Assembly: GCA_017434025.1 (NCBI GenBank)
Contig: JAFRGC010000051.1
Location: 1 to 64,000 of the forward strand
DNA length: 64,000 bases
Reading direction: 5' to 3'
Source: Mogibacterium sp.
Lineage (GTDB): Bacteria; Bacillota; Clostridia; Peptostreptococcales; Anaerovoracaceae
In this document: positions 1 to 7,837 of the stretch, piece after piece
How positions within the stretch are numbered: position 1 is the first letter of the stretch
How the letters are laid out: every line of letters starts with the position of its first letter
The notes under the pieces: generated by a model
Database searches by the model: none
What the model saw: the letters and a program-made list of their open reading frames with translations, nothing else
What the model was told of the DNA's origin: nothing
Program-made: the position numbers and the translations under genes

Positions 1-43
1 CAAAGAGACTGTGGTTGGAGCCTGTCGATAACCATCTGGTGGT

Positions 44-143
44 AAGGGGACGGTACCAATCCACAGTATCCTAAACAGCATAGCCTAAATCCTATAAAAT
101 GGCTATAACACTATAATACGAGGGGACGGTTCTCTGTCTCCCC
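44..143. repeat. Two REP-like GGGGACGGT elements
   Basis: GGGGACGGT occurs at 46-54 and again at 122-130. The second copy is followed by TCCCC at 139-143, which could pair with GGGGA at 122-126 to form a small hairpin. Similar GGGGACGGT motifs are, as I recall, associated with REP/RAYT elements in Bacillota. No transposase is visible here, so these would be remnants or non-autonomous copies. The rest of 1-177 shows nothing I recognise. Confidence 0.35.
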
Positions 144-177
144 CGATCAACAGCGGCGAAGAGGACTCGATGACACA

Positions 178-404
178 AATAGTTCCCGAATCATATTTCT
201 ATGTAAACGGGAACTATATTTTGGCAGGAATCAGAGCGGATATAGTTACGGATCGGAAAACACTTTAAACAGTAACTATAAACAGACCGAATAAGCTTGA
301 AATATAGTTACGGATCGGAAAACACTTTAAACCATAACTATAAACAGATCGGATTAGCCTGAGATATAGTTACGGTTCGGCCAAAATGCAAAACGGGAAC
401 TATA
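178..404. repeat. Palindrome array A: four 40-bp units, 62-bp period
   Basis: Four imperfect palindromes lie at 178-218, 241-280, 303-342 and 365-404, with start-to-start distances of 63, 62 and 62 bp. The arms read ATAGTTCCC/GGGAACTAT in the first unit and TATAGTTAC/GTAACTATA in the second. The third and fourth are slightly imperfect. The 22-bp stretches between units are also related (for example a shared AACAGA-CGGAT-type core). The same element, with the same spacing, recurs at 6491-6774 and 25114-25339. No gene is visible inside the array. Confidence 0.88.
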
Positions 405-550
405 TGATTGTCGCGGCTTGCCGGAGGCGGGCTGGGATCGGCTTGCAGCCAGCGAAATTTCAAAGTCCTGTGGTGCCCGTCCGCCTATGGATATGGAAAA
501 TACCTGTGCCCAAATAAGTTGCGGGACTGTGTTCAAATATTATGTATTGC
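405..550. other. Intergenic stretch with no recognised feature
   Basis: A 60-codon open frame crosses this stretch, but its translation is Cys-rich and shows no domain or convincing ribosome binding site. I see no gene, RNA or repeat here. Confidence 0.5.
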
Positions 551-586
551 AAGGCTTCAGCTGTTATTGGCTGGAGCCTTTATAAT
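551..586 (+). terminator. Hairpin upstream of rfbA, terminator-like
   Basis: AAGGCTTCAGC at 551-561 pairs with GCTGGAGCCTT at 570-580 (11 bp with one G-T), with an 8-nt loop and then TTTATAAT. It could end a transcript entering from the left, or be part of the rfbA regulatory region. The U-tract is poor, so the call is tentative. Confidence 0.4.
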
Positions 587-596
587 GTAGTATAAT
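567..596 (+). promoter_or_regulatory. Possible rfbA promoter
   Basis: TTGGCT (567-572) and TATAAT (591-596) are 18 bp apart. The -35 box would lie in the right arm of the preceding hairpin. A second TATAAT at 581-586 has no matching -35. Confidence 0.4.
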
Positions 597-620
597 AACT
601 ATAACTAGGGTCATTTATCA

Positions 621-728
621 CTATGAGCTCAGCGAGCCCAACAAGCTCAACAAGTTCAACAAGTTCAACAAGTTCAACAAGCTCAACAAGTTCAACAAGT
701 TCGAATAGTTCTACCAGCTCAACGAAAG
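621..728. repeat. 9-bp tandem repeat (CAACAAGTT)
   Basis: Seven near-perfect 9-bp units (CAACAAGTT or CAACAAGCT) run from 639 to 701. Degenerate units extend the tract to about 621 on the left and 728 on the right. The repeat ends in the rfbA ribosome binding site. Because the unit is a multiple of three, it is open in several frames. Confidence 0.9.
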
Positions 729-742
729 GACGACTGATATGA
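623..742 (+). CDS. Possible Ser/Thr-rich leader ORF (39 aa)
   Basis: ATG at 623 opens a 39-codon frame made almost entirely of Ser-Thr-Ser units encoded by the 9-bp repeat. Its TGA (740-742) overlaps the rfbA ATG (739-741) in an ATGA arrangement, which is typical of translational coupling. The upstream TAGGG is a poor ribosome binding site. It may be translated as a leader or be only a by-product of the repeat. Confidence 0.25.
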   Translation: MSSASPTSSTSSTSSTSSTSSTSSTSSNSSTSSTKGRLI

Positions 743-1623
743 AGGGCATTATTCTTGCCGGTGGTGCCGGCACGAGGCTTTATCCTCTCACGATGGTTAC
801 ATCCAAGCAGCTGCTGCCTATCTATGACAAACCGATGATCTATTACCCGCTGACCACTTTGATGCTGGCTAATATCCGGGACATTCTGATCATTTCGACG
901 CCTGATGATACGCCGAGGTTCCAGTCTCTGCTGGGCGACGGGCATCAGTTTGGCATCAATTTGTCCTATGCGGTGCAGCCGAGTCCGGACGGGCTGGCGC
1001 AGGCTTTCATCATCGGTGAGGAGTTCATCGGCGACGAGCCGTGCGCAATGGTGCTTGGAGATAATATATTCTATGGAAATGGGTTTGGGCGCAAACTGAT
1101 CAGTGCCCGTGAGGCTGCCAAAGCCGGCCGTGCCACGGTCTTCGGCTTCTACGTCGAGGATCCGGAGCGCTTTGGTGTCGTGGAGTTCGACGATGACGGC
1201 AAAGCGATCTCGCTCGAGGAGAAACCGATCCACCCGAAAAGCAACTACGCGGTCACGGGTCTGTATTTCTACCCGGCGGGTGTGAGCGCGAGGGCCAAAT
1301 GTGTCCTGCCGTCTGACCGGGGCGAACTCGAGATCACGACGCTCAACGAGATGTACCTCAATGACGATCTGCTCGACTGCGAGGTGCTCGGAAGAGGCTT
1401 TGCGTGGCTGGATACCGGGACGATGGACAGCCTGATCCAGGCTTCGTCGTTCATCCAGACGATCCAGAACATGCAGGGCATCATCGTGTCCGCGCCGGAG
1501 GAAGTCGCATACAGATACGGGATGATCGACAAGGAGCGCCTGATAGAATCCGCCAAGAAATACGGAAAATCGCCATACGGCAAGCACTTGCTGGCGGTTG
1601 CGGAAGGCAAGATGAGGAAGTAG
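739..1623 (+). CDS. rfbA: Glucose-1-phosphate thymidylyltransferase
   Basis: This enzyme makes dTDP-glucose from glucose 1-phosphate and dTTP, the first step toward dTDP-rhamnose. The N-terminus has the nucleotidyltransferase signature [11 protein letters not shown] (residues 8-18), followed by [16 protein letters not shown] and the metal-site region LGDNIFYG. The C-terminal half keeps [10 protein letters not shown] and [10 protein letters not shown]. At 294 residues it has the usual length. AAAGGA sits 9 nt before the ATG. The other dTDP-rhamnose genes (rfbB, C, D) are not in the window. The next gene starts 12 nt downstream, so the two may be co-transcribed. Confidence 0.95.
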   Translation: MKGIILAGGAGTRLYPLTMVTSKQLLPIYDKPMIYYPLTTLMLANIRDILIISTPDDTPRFQSLLGDGHQFGINLSYAVQPSPDGLAQAFIIGEEFIGDEPCAMVLGDNIFYGNGFGRKLISAREAAKAGRATVFGFYVEDPERFGVVEFDDDGKAISLEEKPIHPKSNYAVTGLYFYPAGVSARAKCVLPSDRGELEITTLNEMYLNDDLLDCEVLGRGFAWLDTGTMDSLIQASSFIQTIQNMQGIIVSAPEEVAYRYGMIDKERLIESAKKYGKSPYGKHLLAVAEGKMRK

Positions 1624-1635
1624 TTAGGAGTGCAC

Positions 1636-2628
1636 ATGAGTGTCACCTTTGATGATTTTGTAAGGGACCTGCTGCAGGATCCGTATTTCCTGGCGAAATA
1701 CGAAGCTTACCGAGCCGCGAGGGATGCCGGTGAAGAGGTCGGTGACGAGGCGGAGATAGCCGCCATGGACGTCTCTGATCTGGAGGCCAAACTGGTCTAT
1801 ACCGGCGCGCTGAAAGCCAGTGCAATATCCGACGCGCTGGCCGGGACCGCTGACGATAAGGCTGCAGCTGAACCTGAGAAACCGCCGCGCAAACCGCTGA
1901 CGCGCAGGCAGAAACTGGCTGTCGCCAGCATCGCCGGAGCGGTCGCGTGCGTCGTGGCGATGGGTTTTATCTACAATACTTCGTGGGACCAGATCATAAC
2001 GAGAAGAATCGCCGGGATCGCTGCGACGATGGCGAAAGTCGACGCGGATGCTTTGGCGGATGACGTCGATGTCAGCCTGTACAAAGCCAGAGAGTCTGTC
2101 CGCGAAGAACTCGACGAGACGGTCTGGACGACGGACAGCCTGAACTACAGGCTCGGGCCGGGCAAGACGTACGAGAAAGTCGGGACTCTCGGCATGTATG
2201 ATGGTGTCAAACGTACGGGCATCACGTACAACGGCTGGAGCAGGATCGAGATCGATGGTGAAGAATACTATGTTCTCAGCGACTTCCTGACCACCGAAGT
2301 GCCGCTCATCACGGCAGCCGGGGCGAAGGGCGATTATCAGAAGTATGCTCTGTCGCTGCTGCCGAGCTACGGCTGGGACGAGTCGGAGATCGTGCCGCTG
2401 ATCAAACTTTGGGACCGCGAGTCGCACTGGAACCCGAACGCGCACAACAAGAGCTCAGGTGCTCACGGCATACCGCAGGCTCTTCCGGCCAGCAAGATGG
2501 CCAGTGAAGGCAGCGATTATTACACGAGTGGATATACACAGATCAGGTGGGGCCTAGGCTACATCCTGAACAGGTACGGGTCGCCGTCCAACGCGTGGGC
2601 GCACTCGCAGAGGCGCGGCTGGTACTGA
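1636..2628 (+). CDS. Membrane-anchored SH3b / lytic transglycosylase-like protein
   Basis: The protein has an acidic cytoplasmic N-terminus, one membrane segment (about residues 91-112), an SH3b-like stretch (about 145-210, starting near WTTDSLNYRLGPG) and a C-terminal lysozyme-like domain. That domain has the catalytic-Glu context WDRESHWNPNA and the motif GAHGIPQALP. It probably cleaves peptidoglycan outside the membrane. The start was chosen at ATG 1636 because AGGAG at 1626-1630 gives 5-nt spacing; a GTG at 1630 overlaps that site. It precedes a class A PBP by 71 nt, which suggests a cell-wall pair. The exact substrate is inferred. Confidence 0.75.
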   Translation: MSVTFDDFVRDLLQDPYFLAKYEAYRAARDAGEEVGDEAEIAAMDVSDLEAKLVYTGALKASAISDALAGTADDKAAAEPEKPPRKPLTRRQKLAVASIAGAVACVVAMGFIYNTSWDQIITRRIAGIAATMAKVDADALADDVDVSLYKARESVREELDETVWTTDSLNYRLGPGKTYEKVGTLGMYDGVKRTGITYNGWSRIEIDGEEYYVLSDFLTTEVPLITAAGAKGDYQKYALSLLPSYGWDESEIVPLIKLWDRESHWNPNAHNKSSGAHGIPQALPASKMASEGSDYYTSGYTQIRWGLGYILNRYGSPSNAWAHSQRRGWY

Positions 2629-2699
2629 CCGACACATACAAACAAACAATTAATACAATCGAAAAATACATTCGGAGTTAATTCAAAGGCAGGCGAATT

Positions 2700-5372
2700 A
2701 TGGCTGGTAATAAGACAAGTAATGACAAGACGCGCAGCCGCGCTTCGAGGGCAGGCAGGAAACGCTGGACGGTAGGAAGGGTGATCAAGTACCTGTTCCT
2801 GGCCGGGGTCCTGGCTGCAGTATTACTGGTGGCGGTCACTGCGATTTCCGTCGGCAGGCTCGATCCGGAGAACATCTACTCCAGCATCGAGCAGACATCC
2901 TATCTGTATGACATCAACGGCGAGCAGATCGACACGCTGCATTACAGCCAGAACCGCCAGATCGTCTCTATCAACGACATGCCGGAAGAGCTCAAAGAGG
3001 CGTTCATCGCAATAGAGGACAAAACCTTCTACAAGCACCACGGCTTCAACTGGCGAAGGATGTTCGGTGCGATTTTGTCGTCGTTCACGCACAAAACTTC
3101 TATCAGCGGTACGTCGACGATCACGCAGCAGCTCGCCAGAAACGTCTATCTGGCGGATATCAAGAGCCAGAGGAGCCTCAGGCGTAAATTCACCGAGATG
3201 TATATCGCGTGGAGGCTCGAGAAGGCGCTGACGAAGGACCAGATCCTGGAGGCGTACCTCAACACGATTTACCTGGGGTACGGCAGCTACGGTATCCATT
3301 CGGCAGCGATGACGTATTTCTCCAAATCGGTGGATGAACTGACTTTGGCGGAATGTGCGGCTTTGGCGGCATTGCCGCAGGCACCGGATTCGTACGCACT
3401 CATCACCGACGATCCGGGCGACGGGCGGCCGCAGATCACGGATGTCCGGTATTACCGGTCGGACGAGGTCGACGAGCTGGATGACGAGACCACCGAAGAC
3501 ACCGGCTATAATGATTATTACAATTCATATTATTATGATTCGGATGATGAGGAAGAGTCTGCAGAGACCGGCCTCTACGCCAACGATCTGTCCAAAGAGA
3601 GGCGTGAGCTGGTCCTGGGCCTGATGGTAGAGCAGGGATATATCAGCCAGAGTGAAGCTGACGAGGCAGATGTCGAGCTGATCGATCTGCTGCATCCGAG
3701 CATCGAGCAGAAGACTTCCGTTTACACTTATGTGGCGGATTATGTGTCTGCTGCAGTCATCCAGGACCTGATGAAAGAATTCAAGATGACCGAAGAGGAA
3801 GCCCAGCAGATGGTCTACACCGGCGGTCTCAAGATCTATACAACAATAGACAGCGATCTGCAGAATATCATCTGGGATGAATTCAGCGATGACAGCAACT
3901 TCCCGGATGCGATCGACGGCAGCGAAGTGCAGGCGTGCATGGTCGTTGCGGATATCGAGAACGGTTATATCAATGCGATGGTCGGCGGCAGGAATGCTGA
4001 GGGTGCCAAACTGTTCAACAGAACGGTGAGCCCGAGACAGCCGGGATCCTCGATCAAACCGCTGTCGGTCTATGGCGCAGCTCTCCAGAAGAGCTTTGAC
4101 TACGCGCAGAAGAACCAGAAATTCGAATTTACCGATTACGGCATCGATGATCAGGGCGTTGATTACTGGGGCGATTACATTACGGCAGGGTCGACTGTCG
4201 TGGATGAGCCTCTGACGATCAATGGCGAAGAATGGCCGCAGAACGTAACGAGGTCTTTCTCCGGATACAACACGTTCAGATCGGCGATCCAGGAATCGAT
4301 CAACACTTGCGCGGTCAAGATCCTGCTGCAGGTCGGGACAGATTACTCGATCGAGATGCTGGAGCGTTTTGGCCTGACGACAGTCGTTAAGGACGAGTCG
4401 GAAGCGGTCAACGATGTCAATCCGGCGGCTCTGGCACTTGGTGCTATGGCGTACGGCGTCACACCGCTTGAGATGACGATGGCGTACAGCGCATTCCCGA
4501 ACGGCGGTATGCTCAACAAGCCGGTCTGCTACCAGAGGGTAGAGAACAGCAGCGGGAAGATCCTGCTGGTCGGCAAGAGCGAAAGCAAGAGGATCATTGA
4601 TGAAGGCGTTGCATGGATCATGACGGATCTGCTCAAGTCCGTAGTCTCCGAGGGAGGCGGCGGAAATGCCCGTATTTCGGGCGTAGAGGTCGGCGGCAAG
4701 ACCGGAACGACAAATGACAGGTTCGATATCTGGTTCGATGGTTTTACGCCAAAATACGCCGCTTCTCTGTGGATCGGCACTGACCTGAATGTCGAGATGG
4801 ATTCGGGTTCGTGGGTCGCATCTTCACTGTGGGGCAAGATCATGAGGCAGGTCGCTGATATCCGCGAGGGCGAATACAGGGAGCAGCCGTCGAATGTCAT
4901 TGAAATGGGCGGCGAATACTTCACGTCCGGAACTGAGCCGGAAGACGGCTACTACAGATACGGGTCGGGCGATGATGAAGAAGAGGAAGAAGAAACTGAA
5001 GAGGTCGAGGAAGTGGTCCCTGAAGTAGTTGAGCCTGAAACAGTAGTCCCAGGCGGATCCGGTGACAATGGCGGTTCGGGATCCGGCGATTCCGGCTCGG
5101 GCGGCTCCGGTGAGAGCGTTGACCCAGGCTCGGGAGGCGGTTCCGGTGAAGGCGGCGGCTCAAGTTCCGGCGATTCCGGTTCCGGTGATTCGGGCGGCGG
5201 CTCGGGCTCCGGCGATTCCGGCTCCGGTGACGGAGGCGGTGGTTCCGGTTCCGGCGATTCAGGATCAGGCAGCAGCGACGGCGGCGGATCCGGCTCAGGC
5301 GACAGCGGCGGGTCCGGCGGTGGCACTGGCGATTCCGGCGGGTCCGAAGGCGGCACAGAAAATAACGGTTAA
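2700..5372 (+). CDS. Class A penicillin-binding protein (PBP1A-like)
   Basis: This is a bifunctional peptidoglycan glycosyltransferase and transpeptidase. It has one N-terminal membrane anchor (about residues 29-50). A GT51 domain follows, with catalytic Glu106 in EDKTFYKHHG and the motif GTSTITQQLARN. The transpeptidase domain has Ser450-x-x-Lys453 (PGSSIKP), SIN (533-535) and KTGT (667-670). All catalytic motifs are intact. Two oddities: a Tyr/Asp/Glu-rich segment at about residues 254-290 in the linker between domains, and a long tail (about 757-890) that is first Glu-rich and then nearly pure Gly/Ser/Asp. It probably pairs with the upstream lytic transglycosylase-like protein. Confidence 0.93.
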   Translation: MAGNKTSNDKTRSRASRAGRKRWTVGRVIKYLFLAGVLAAVLLVAVTAISVGRLDPENIYSSIEQTSYLYDINGEQIDTLHYSQNRQIVSINDMPEELKEAFIAIEDKTFYKHHGFNWRRMFGAILSSFTHKTSISGTSTITQQLARNVYLADIKSQRSLRRKFTEMYIAWRLEKALTKDQILEAYLNTIYLGYGSYGIHSAAMTYFSKSVDELTLAECAALAALPQAPDSYALITDDPGDGRPQITDVRYYRSDEVDELDDETTEDTGYNDYYNSYYYDSDDEEESAETGLYANDLSKERRELVLGLMVEQGYISQSEADEADVELIDLLHPSIEQKTSVYTYVADYVSAAVIQDLMKEFKMTEEEAQQMVYTGGLKIYTTIDSDLQNIIWDEFSDDSNFPDAIDGSEVQACMVVADIENGYINAMVGGRNAEGAKLFNRTVSPRQPGSSIKPLSVYGAALQKSFDYAQKNQKFEFTDYGIDDQGVDYWGDYITAGSTVVDEPLTINGEEWPQNVTRSFSGYNTFRSAIQESINTCAVKILLQVGTDYSIEMLERFGLTTVVKDESEAVNDVNPAALALGAMAYGVTPLEMTMAYSAFPNGGMLNKPVCYQRVENSSGKILLVGKSESKRIIDEGVAWIMTDLLKSVVSEGGGGNARISGVEVGGKTGTTNDRFDIWFDGFTPKYAASLWIGTDLNVEMDSGSWVASSLWGKIMRQVADIREGEYREQPSNVIEMGGEYFTSGTEPEDGYYRYGSGDDEEEEEETEEVEEVVPEVVEPETVVPGGSGDNGGSGSGDSGSGGSGESVDPGSGGGSGEGGGSSSGDSGSGDSGGGSGSGDSGSGDGGGGSGSGDSGSGSSDGGGSGSGDSGGSGGGTGDSGGSEGGTENNG

Positions 5373-5472
5373 AAGATCTTTCGGATTACTGGCGATCACA
5401 GCGGATCGCCGATGAATAGCGACAAACGGCATTAGTTTTGGCGATAACTATTAATTGCGAGGAGTTTCAAGC

Positions 5473-6084
5473 ATGAAGAGTTTGCTTATCGGTGTAGCGG
5501 GCGGAACAGGCTCGGGAAAATCGACATTTACCAACAGGATCAAAGCGGCTTTTGGCGACAAGGTCTCCGTCATCTATTACGACAACTATTACAAAGCGCA
5601 TGACGACATTCCTTTTGAAGTGAGGAAGGAGATCAACTACGATCATCCGGATGCATTTGAGACGGACCTGTTCATCGAGCACCTCCGCAAGCTCCGCGCG
5701 GGCGAGGCGATCGACTGCCCGGTGTACGATTACACGATCCACAACCGCAGCAAAGAGACCGTCCGGATCGAGCCGGCGCGCGTCATCATTGTTGAGGGCA
5801 TCATGGTCCTCCAGAACAAAGAGCTCCGCGACCTCCTCGATATCAAGATCTACGTCGAAGCCGATGCAGACGAGAGGATCCTGCGGCGCGTGATCCGCGA
5901 CGTCAAAGAGCGCGGTCGTGACGTCGAAGGCATCGCCAAACAGTACCTGACCACCGTCAAACCAATGCACTACATCTACGTCGAGCCGACAAAATACATG
6001 GCCGACATCGTACTGAACAGCGGCATGAACGACGTAGTGTTCGACGTGATCAAAGTCAAAATAGAGTCACTGCTGAATGAATAA
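5473..6084 (+). CDS. udk: Uridine kinase
   Basis: This enzyme phosphorylates uridine and cytidine in pyrimidine salvage. It has a P-loop GVAGGTGSGKST near residue 8, the substrate-loop motif YYDNYY, NYDHPDAFE, and the lid-region RRVIRDVKERGR. ATG 5473 is preferred over an in-frame TTG at 5455 because AGGAG (5460-5464) then has 8-nt spacing and the length (203 aa) matches the family. The tail YVEPTKYMADIVL is typical. Its stop overlaps the start of the following VanZ-like gene by 8 nt, so they are probably translated together. Confidence 0.93.
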   Translation: MKSLLIGVAGGTGSGKSTFTNRIKAAFGDKVSVIYYDNYYKAHDDIPFEVRKEINYDHPDAFETDLFIEHLRKLRAGEAIDCPVYDYTIHNRSKETVRIEPARVIIVEGIMVLQNKELRDLLDIKIYVEADADERILRRVIRDVKERGRDVEGIAKQYLTTVKPMHYIYVEPTKYMADIVLNSGMNDVVFDVIKVKIESLLNE

Positions 6085-6517
6085 CAGGCGCAGCATCAAA
6101 ATACACATTATGATCACTGCGGCTGTGATGGTGTTCATCTTCATACAGTCAGCGCTGCCGGACTACATGTCCGGAGCAGAGAGCAACGTCATAGTCAGGC
6201 TGATCACCGGACTCACAGGACTGGAAGCAGAACCTGTGAGTTTTGCTGTGAGGAAATGCGCGCACTTCACAGAGTACCTGGTGCTCGGGCTGTGCCTGAT
6301 GCAGAATGCAATAGACCTGAATTTCCGGATTCCCTGGCCGGGGCTGGTCATTGCATGCCTGATCGGAGCAGCATACGCAGTTTCAGACGAGCTGCATCAG
6401 AGCCTGGTGGCAGGACGGAGCTGCGAAATCAGAGATATGATAATAGATGCAGCAGGAGTAGCAATGGGAGCAGAGATCCGCTTCTGGATATATAGTGCCC
6501 GGAGAAGAAAAACTTAA
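6077..6517 (+). CDS. VanZ-like membrane protein
   Basis: This small membrane protein has about four hydrophobic segments. It carries the family hallmarks RKCAHFTEYLVLGLC and SDELHQSLVAGRSCEIRD, followed by DAAGVAMG. VanZ relatives are linked to low-level glycopeptide resistance in some hosts, but the biochemical role is unsettled. It overlaps the end of udk by 8 nt. The last nine codons and the stop lie inside the first palindrome of repeat array B (6491-6531), so the extreme C-terminus is encoded by repeat DNA. Confidence 0.85.
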   Translation: MNNRRSIKIHIMITAAVMVFIFIQSALPDYMSGAESNVIVRLITGLTGLEAEPVSFAVRKCAHFTEYLVLGLCLMQNAIDLNFRIPWPGLVIACLIGAAYAVSDELHQSLVAGRSCEIRDMIIDAAGVAMGAEIRFWIYSARRRKT

Positions 6518-6774
6518 AAACCGGAACTATAAATAGATGGAATTGCGATATGGTTCCCATTTTGGAAAATAAATAAACGGGAACCATAAATACAGAGATT
6601 CTGGGCTCAATATGGTTCCCATTCTGAGAAATGAGCAAACGGGAACCATAAATACAAAGATTCTGGGCTCAATATGGTTCCCATTCTGAGAAATTAACAA
6701 ACGGGAACCATAAATACAAAGAATCAGAGCTCAATATGGTTCCCATTTTGGGAAATAAATAAACGGGAACCACT
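6491..6774. repeat. Palindrome array B: five units, 62-bp period
   Basis: Units start at 6491, 6549, 6611, 6673 and 6735. The last four are spaced exactly 62 bp apart. The arms in units 2-4 are TATGGTTCCC and GGGAACCATA, a perfect 10-bp inverted repeat around a 20-nt AT-rich loop. The first unit (TATAGTGCCC with GGAACTATA) resembles arrays A and C and overlaps the end of the VanZ-like gene. The last unit has a decayed right arm. The 22-bp spacers in this array are nearly identical to each other. Confidence 0.92.
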
Positions 6775-6863
6775 GCGAGAATTCGGATTTCGTTTTGATC
6801 TGTAGAGTGGACTGATTTGAGATCCAAATAAGGTGCAATTCTGTTGTCAAAACATGTATTACT

Positions 6864-6891
6864 TTGTTTTTTTGCAAATAGTGATTATAAT
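6864..6891 (+). promoter_or_regulatory. Possible promoter for the nuclease-like gene
   Basis: TTGTTT (6864-6869) and TATAAT (6886-6891) are 16 bp apart in an AT-rich stretch. The transcript would have a leader of about 50 nt. No ribosome binding site is evident just before the start codon. Confidence 0.45.
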
Positions 6892-6949
6892 GCAGGAATT
6901 CGTGACAGGAGTGTTTGCACTGTTTGACATTTGATCATATCATTTGAGT

Positions 6950-7792
6950 ATGATCAAAAAGACTGTTATTCAAATCAATAAAGCAATTCGGGCTCTTAGT
7001 GAAATGCTTAGGGTTCAGGAAGCGCGGGCACGGGAACTTGATGGATATGAGAATCGGATTCTTAAGAAACACCCTAGTTCACGTGGAAATGTTCACTATT
7101 GTTTCAGGGAGAAAGGGTTTAAGAATCACAAGTACCTAGGTACTGCTGAAAATGTAGAGGTCAACAAGATCAAGGAGGCTCATTACCTGAAGCTGTCCCG
7201 GAAGATTATTAAGAAGAACCTGGACGCGTTCAATAAGGTGATCCAGATGCTCGAAGATGTTGACTATGATTCGGTCAATGGCAAACTGCCGGAGATATAC
7301 AGGGGTGCCAAACTGGATTTTGGCAATGCGGGGTCTGGCGACGAGCGATGCAGGATCTGGAAACAGAGGGCTGTGGCTTACAAGGCGAAGTTTGCTCCGT
7401 ACAGACCGGAGGACCTTAAGTACAAAACGGTTGACGGCACTTGGGTGAGATCATATTCTGAAGTTGTGATCTATAATTTGTTGTTATACCTGGGGCTGAC
7501 ATTCGTGTATGAGTTGCCGTTGGTGACGAAAATCAGGAAGTTCCTGCCGGATTTTACGATCCTGTCGGAGAAGGACTATACGACAACGATCATTATTGAA
7601 CATCAGGGAATGATGAGTGATCCGAAGTACCGGAACAAATTCCGTGACAGGGTATATGAATATCTCATGGCAGGGTATGTACAGGGTGTTAACATATTCT
7701 ATACTTTTGATCTGTATGATAGTGGGGTTGATACGGATCCGGTGCTGGATATAATCAATTTGAAAATCAGGCCGCTGGACAGAGCGGCATAA
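6950..7792 (+). CDS. Orphan PD-(D/E)XK-like nuclease protein
   Basis: The N-terminal half is charged and helical, probably coiled-coil. The C-terminal half has a restriction-endonuclease-like motif order: Glu171 in RSYSEVVI, Asp201 in FLPDFTIL and Glu217-x-Gln219 in IIIEHQG. It could cleave DNA, but no partner methylase, helicase or antitoxin is next to it. The start is uncertain: ATG 6950 has no ribosome binding site, and a stop at 6932 blocks longer forms. The first 250 nt are more AT-rich in codon use than the neighbours. Together with the adjacent repeat array, this suggests an acquired gene. Function is inferred from motifs only. Confidence 0.6.
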   Translation: MIKKTVIQINKAIRALSEMLRVQEARARELDGYENRILKKHPSSRGNVHYCFREKGFKNHKYLGTAENVEVNKIKEAHYLKLSRKIIKKNLDAFNKVIQMLEDVDYDSVNGKLPEIYRGAKLDFGNAGSGDERCRIWKQRAVAYKAKFAPYRPEDLKYKTVDGTWVRSYSEVVIYNLLLYLGLTFVYELPLVTKIRKFLPDFTILSEKDYTTTIIIEHQGMMSDPKYRNKFRDRVYEYLMAGYVQGVNIFYTFDLYDSGVDTDPVLDIINLKIRPLDRAA

Positions 7793-7837
7793 ATGACATA
7801 GCATTAAGGGCATAAAGCGTGAAGAAGGAGGGTATTT

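Noticed and set aside
178..404. CRISPR array
   Set aside because: Repeats are imperfect palindromes and the stretches between them are similar to one another, not unique spacers. No cas genes are nearby, and the same holds for 6491-6774 and 25114-25339.
580..1587. Long minus-strand frame opposite rfbA with Glu-Leu-Val repeats
   Set aside because: It is the antisense reading of rfbA plus the 9-bp repeat. rfbA on the plus strand has full family motifs, and the antisense frame has none.
4952..5356. Pro/Glu/Ser-rich minus-strand frame
   Set aside because: It is the antisense of the Gly/Ser tail of the PBP, open only because of repetitive base composition.
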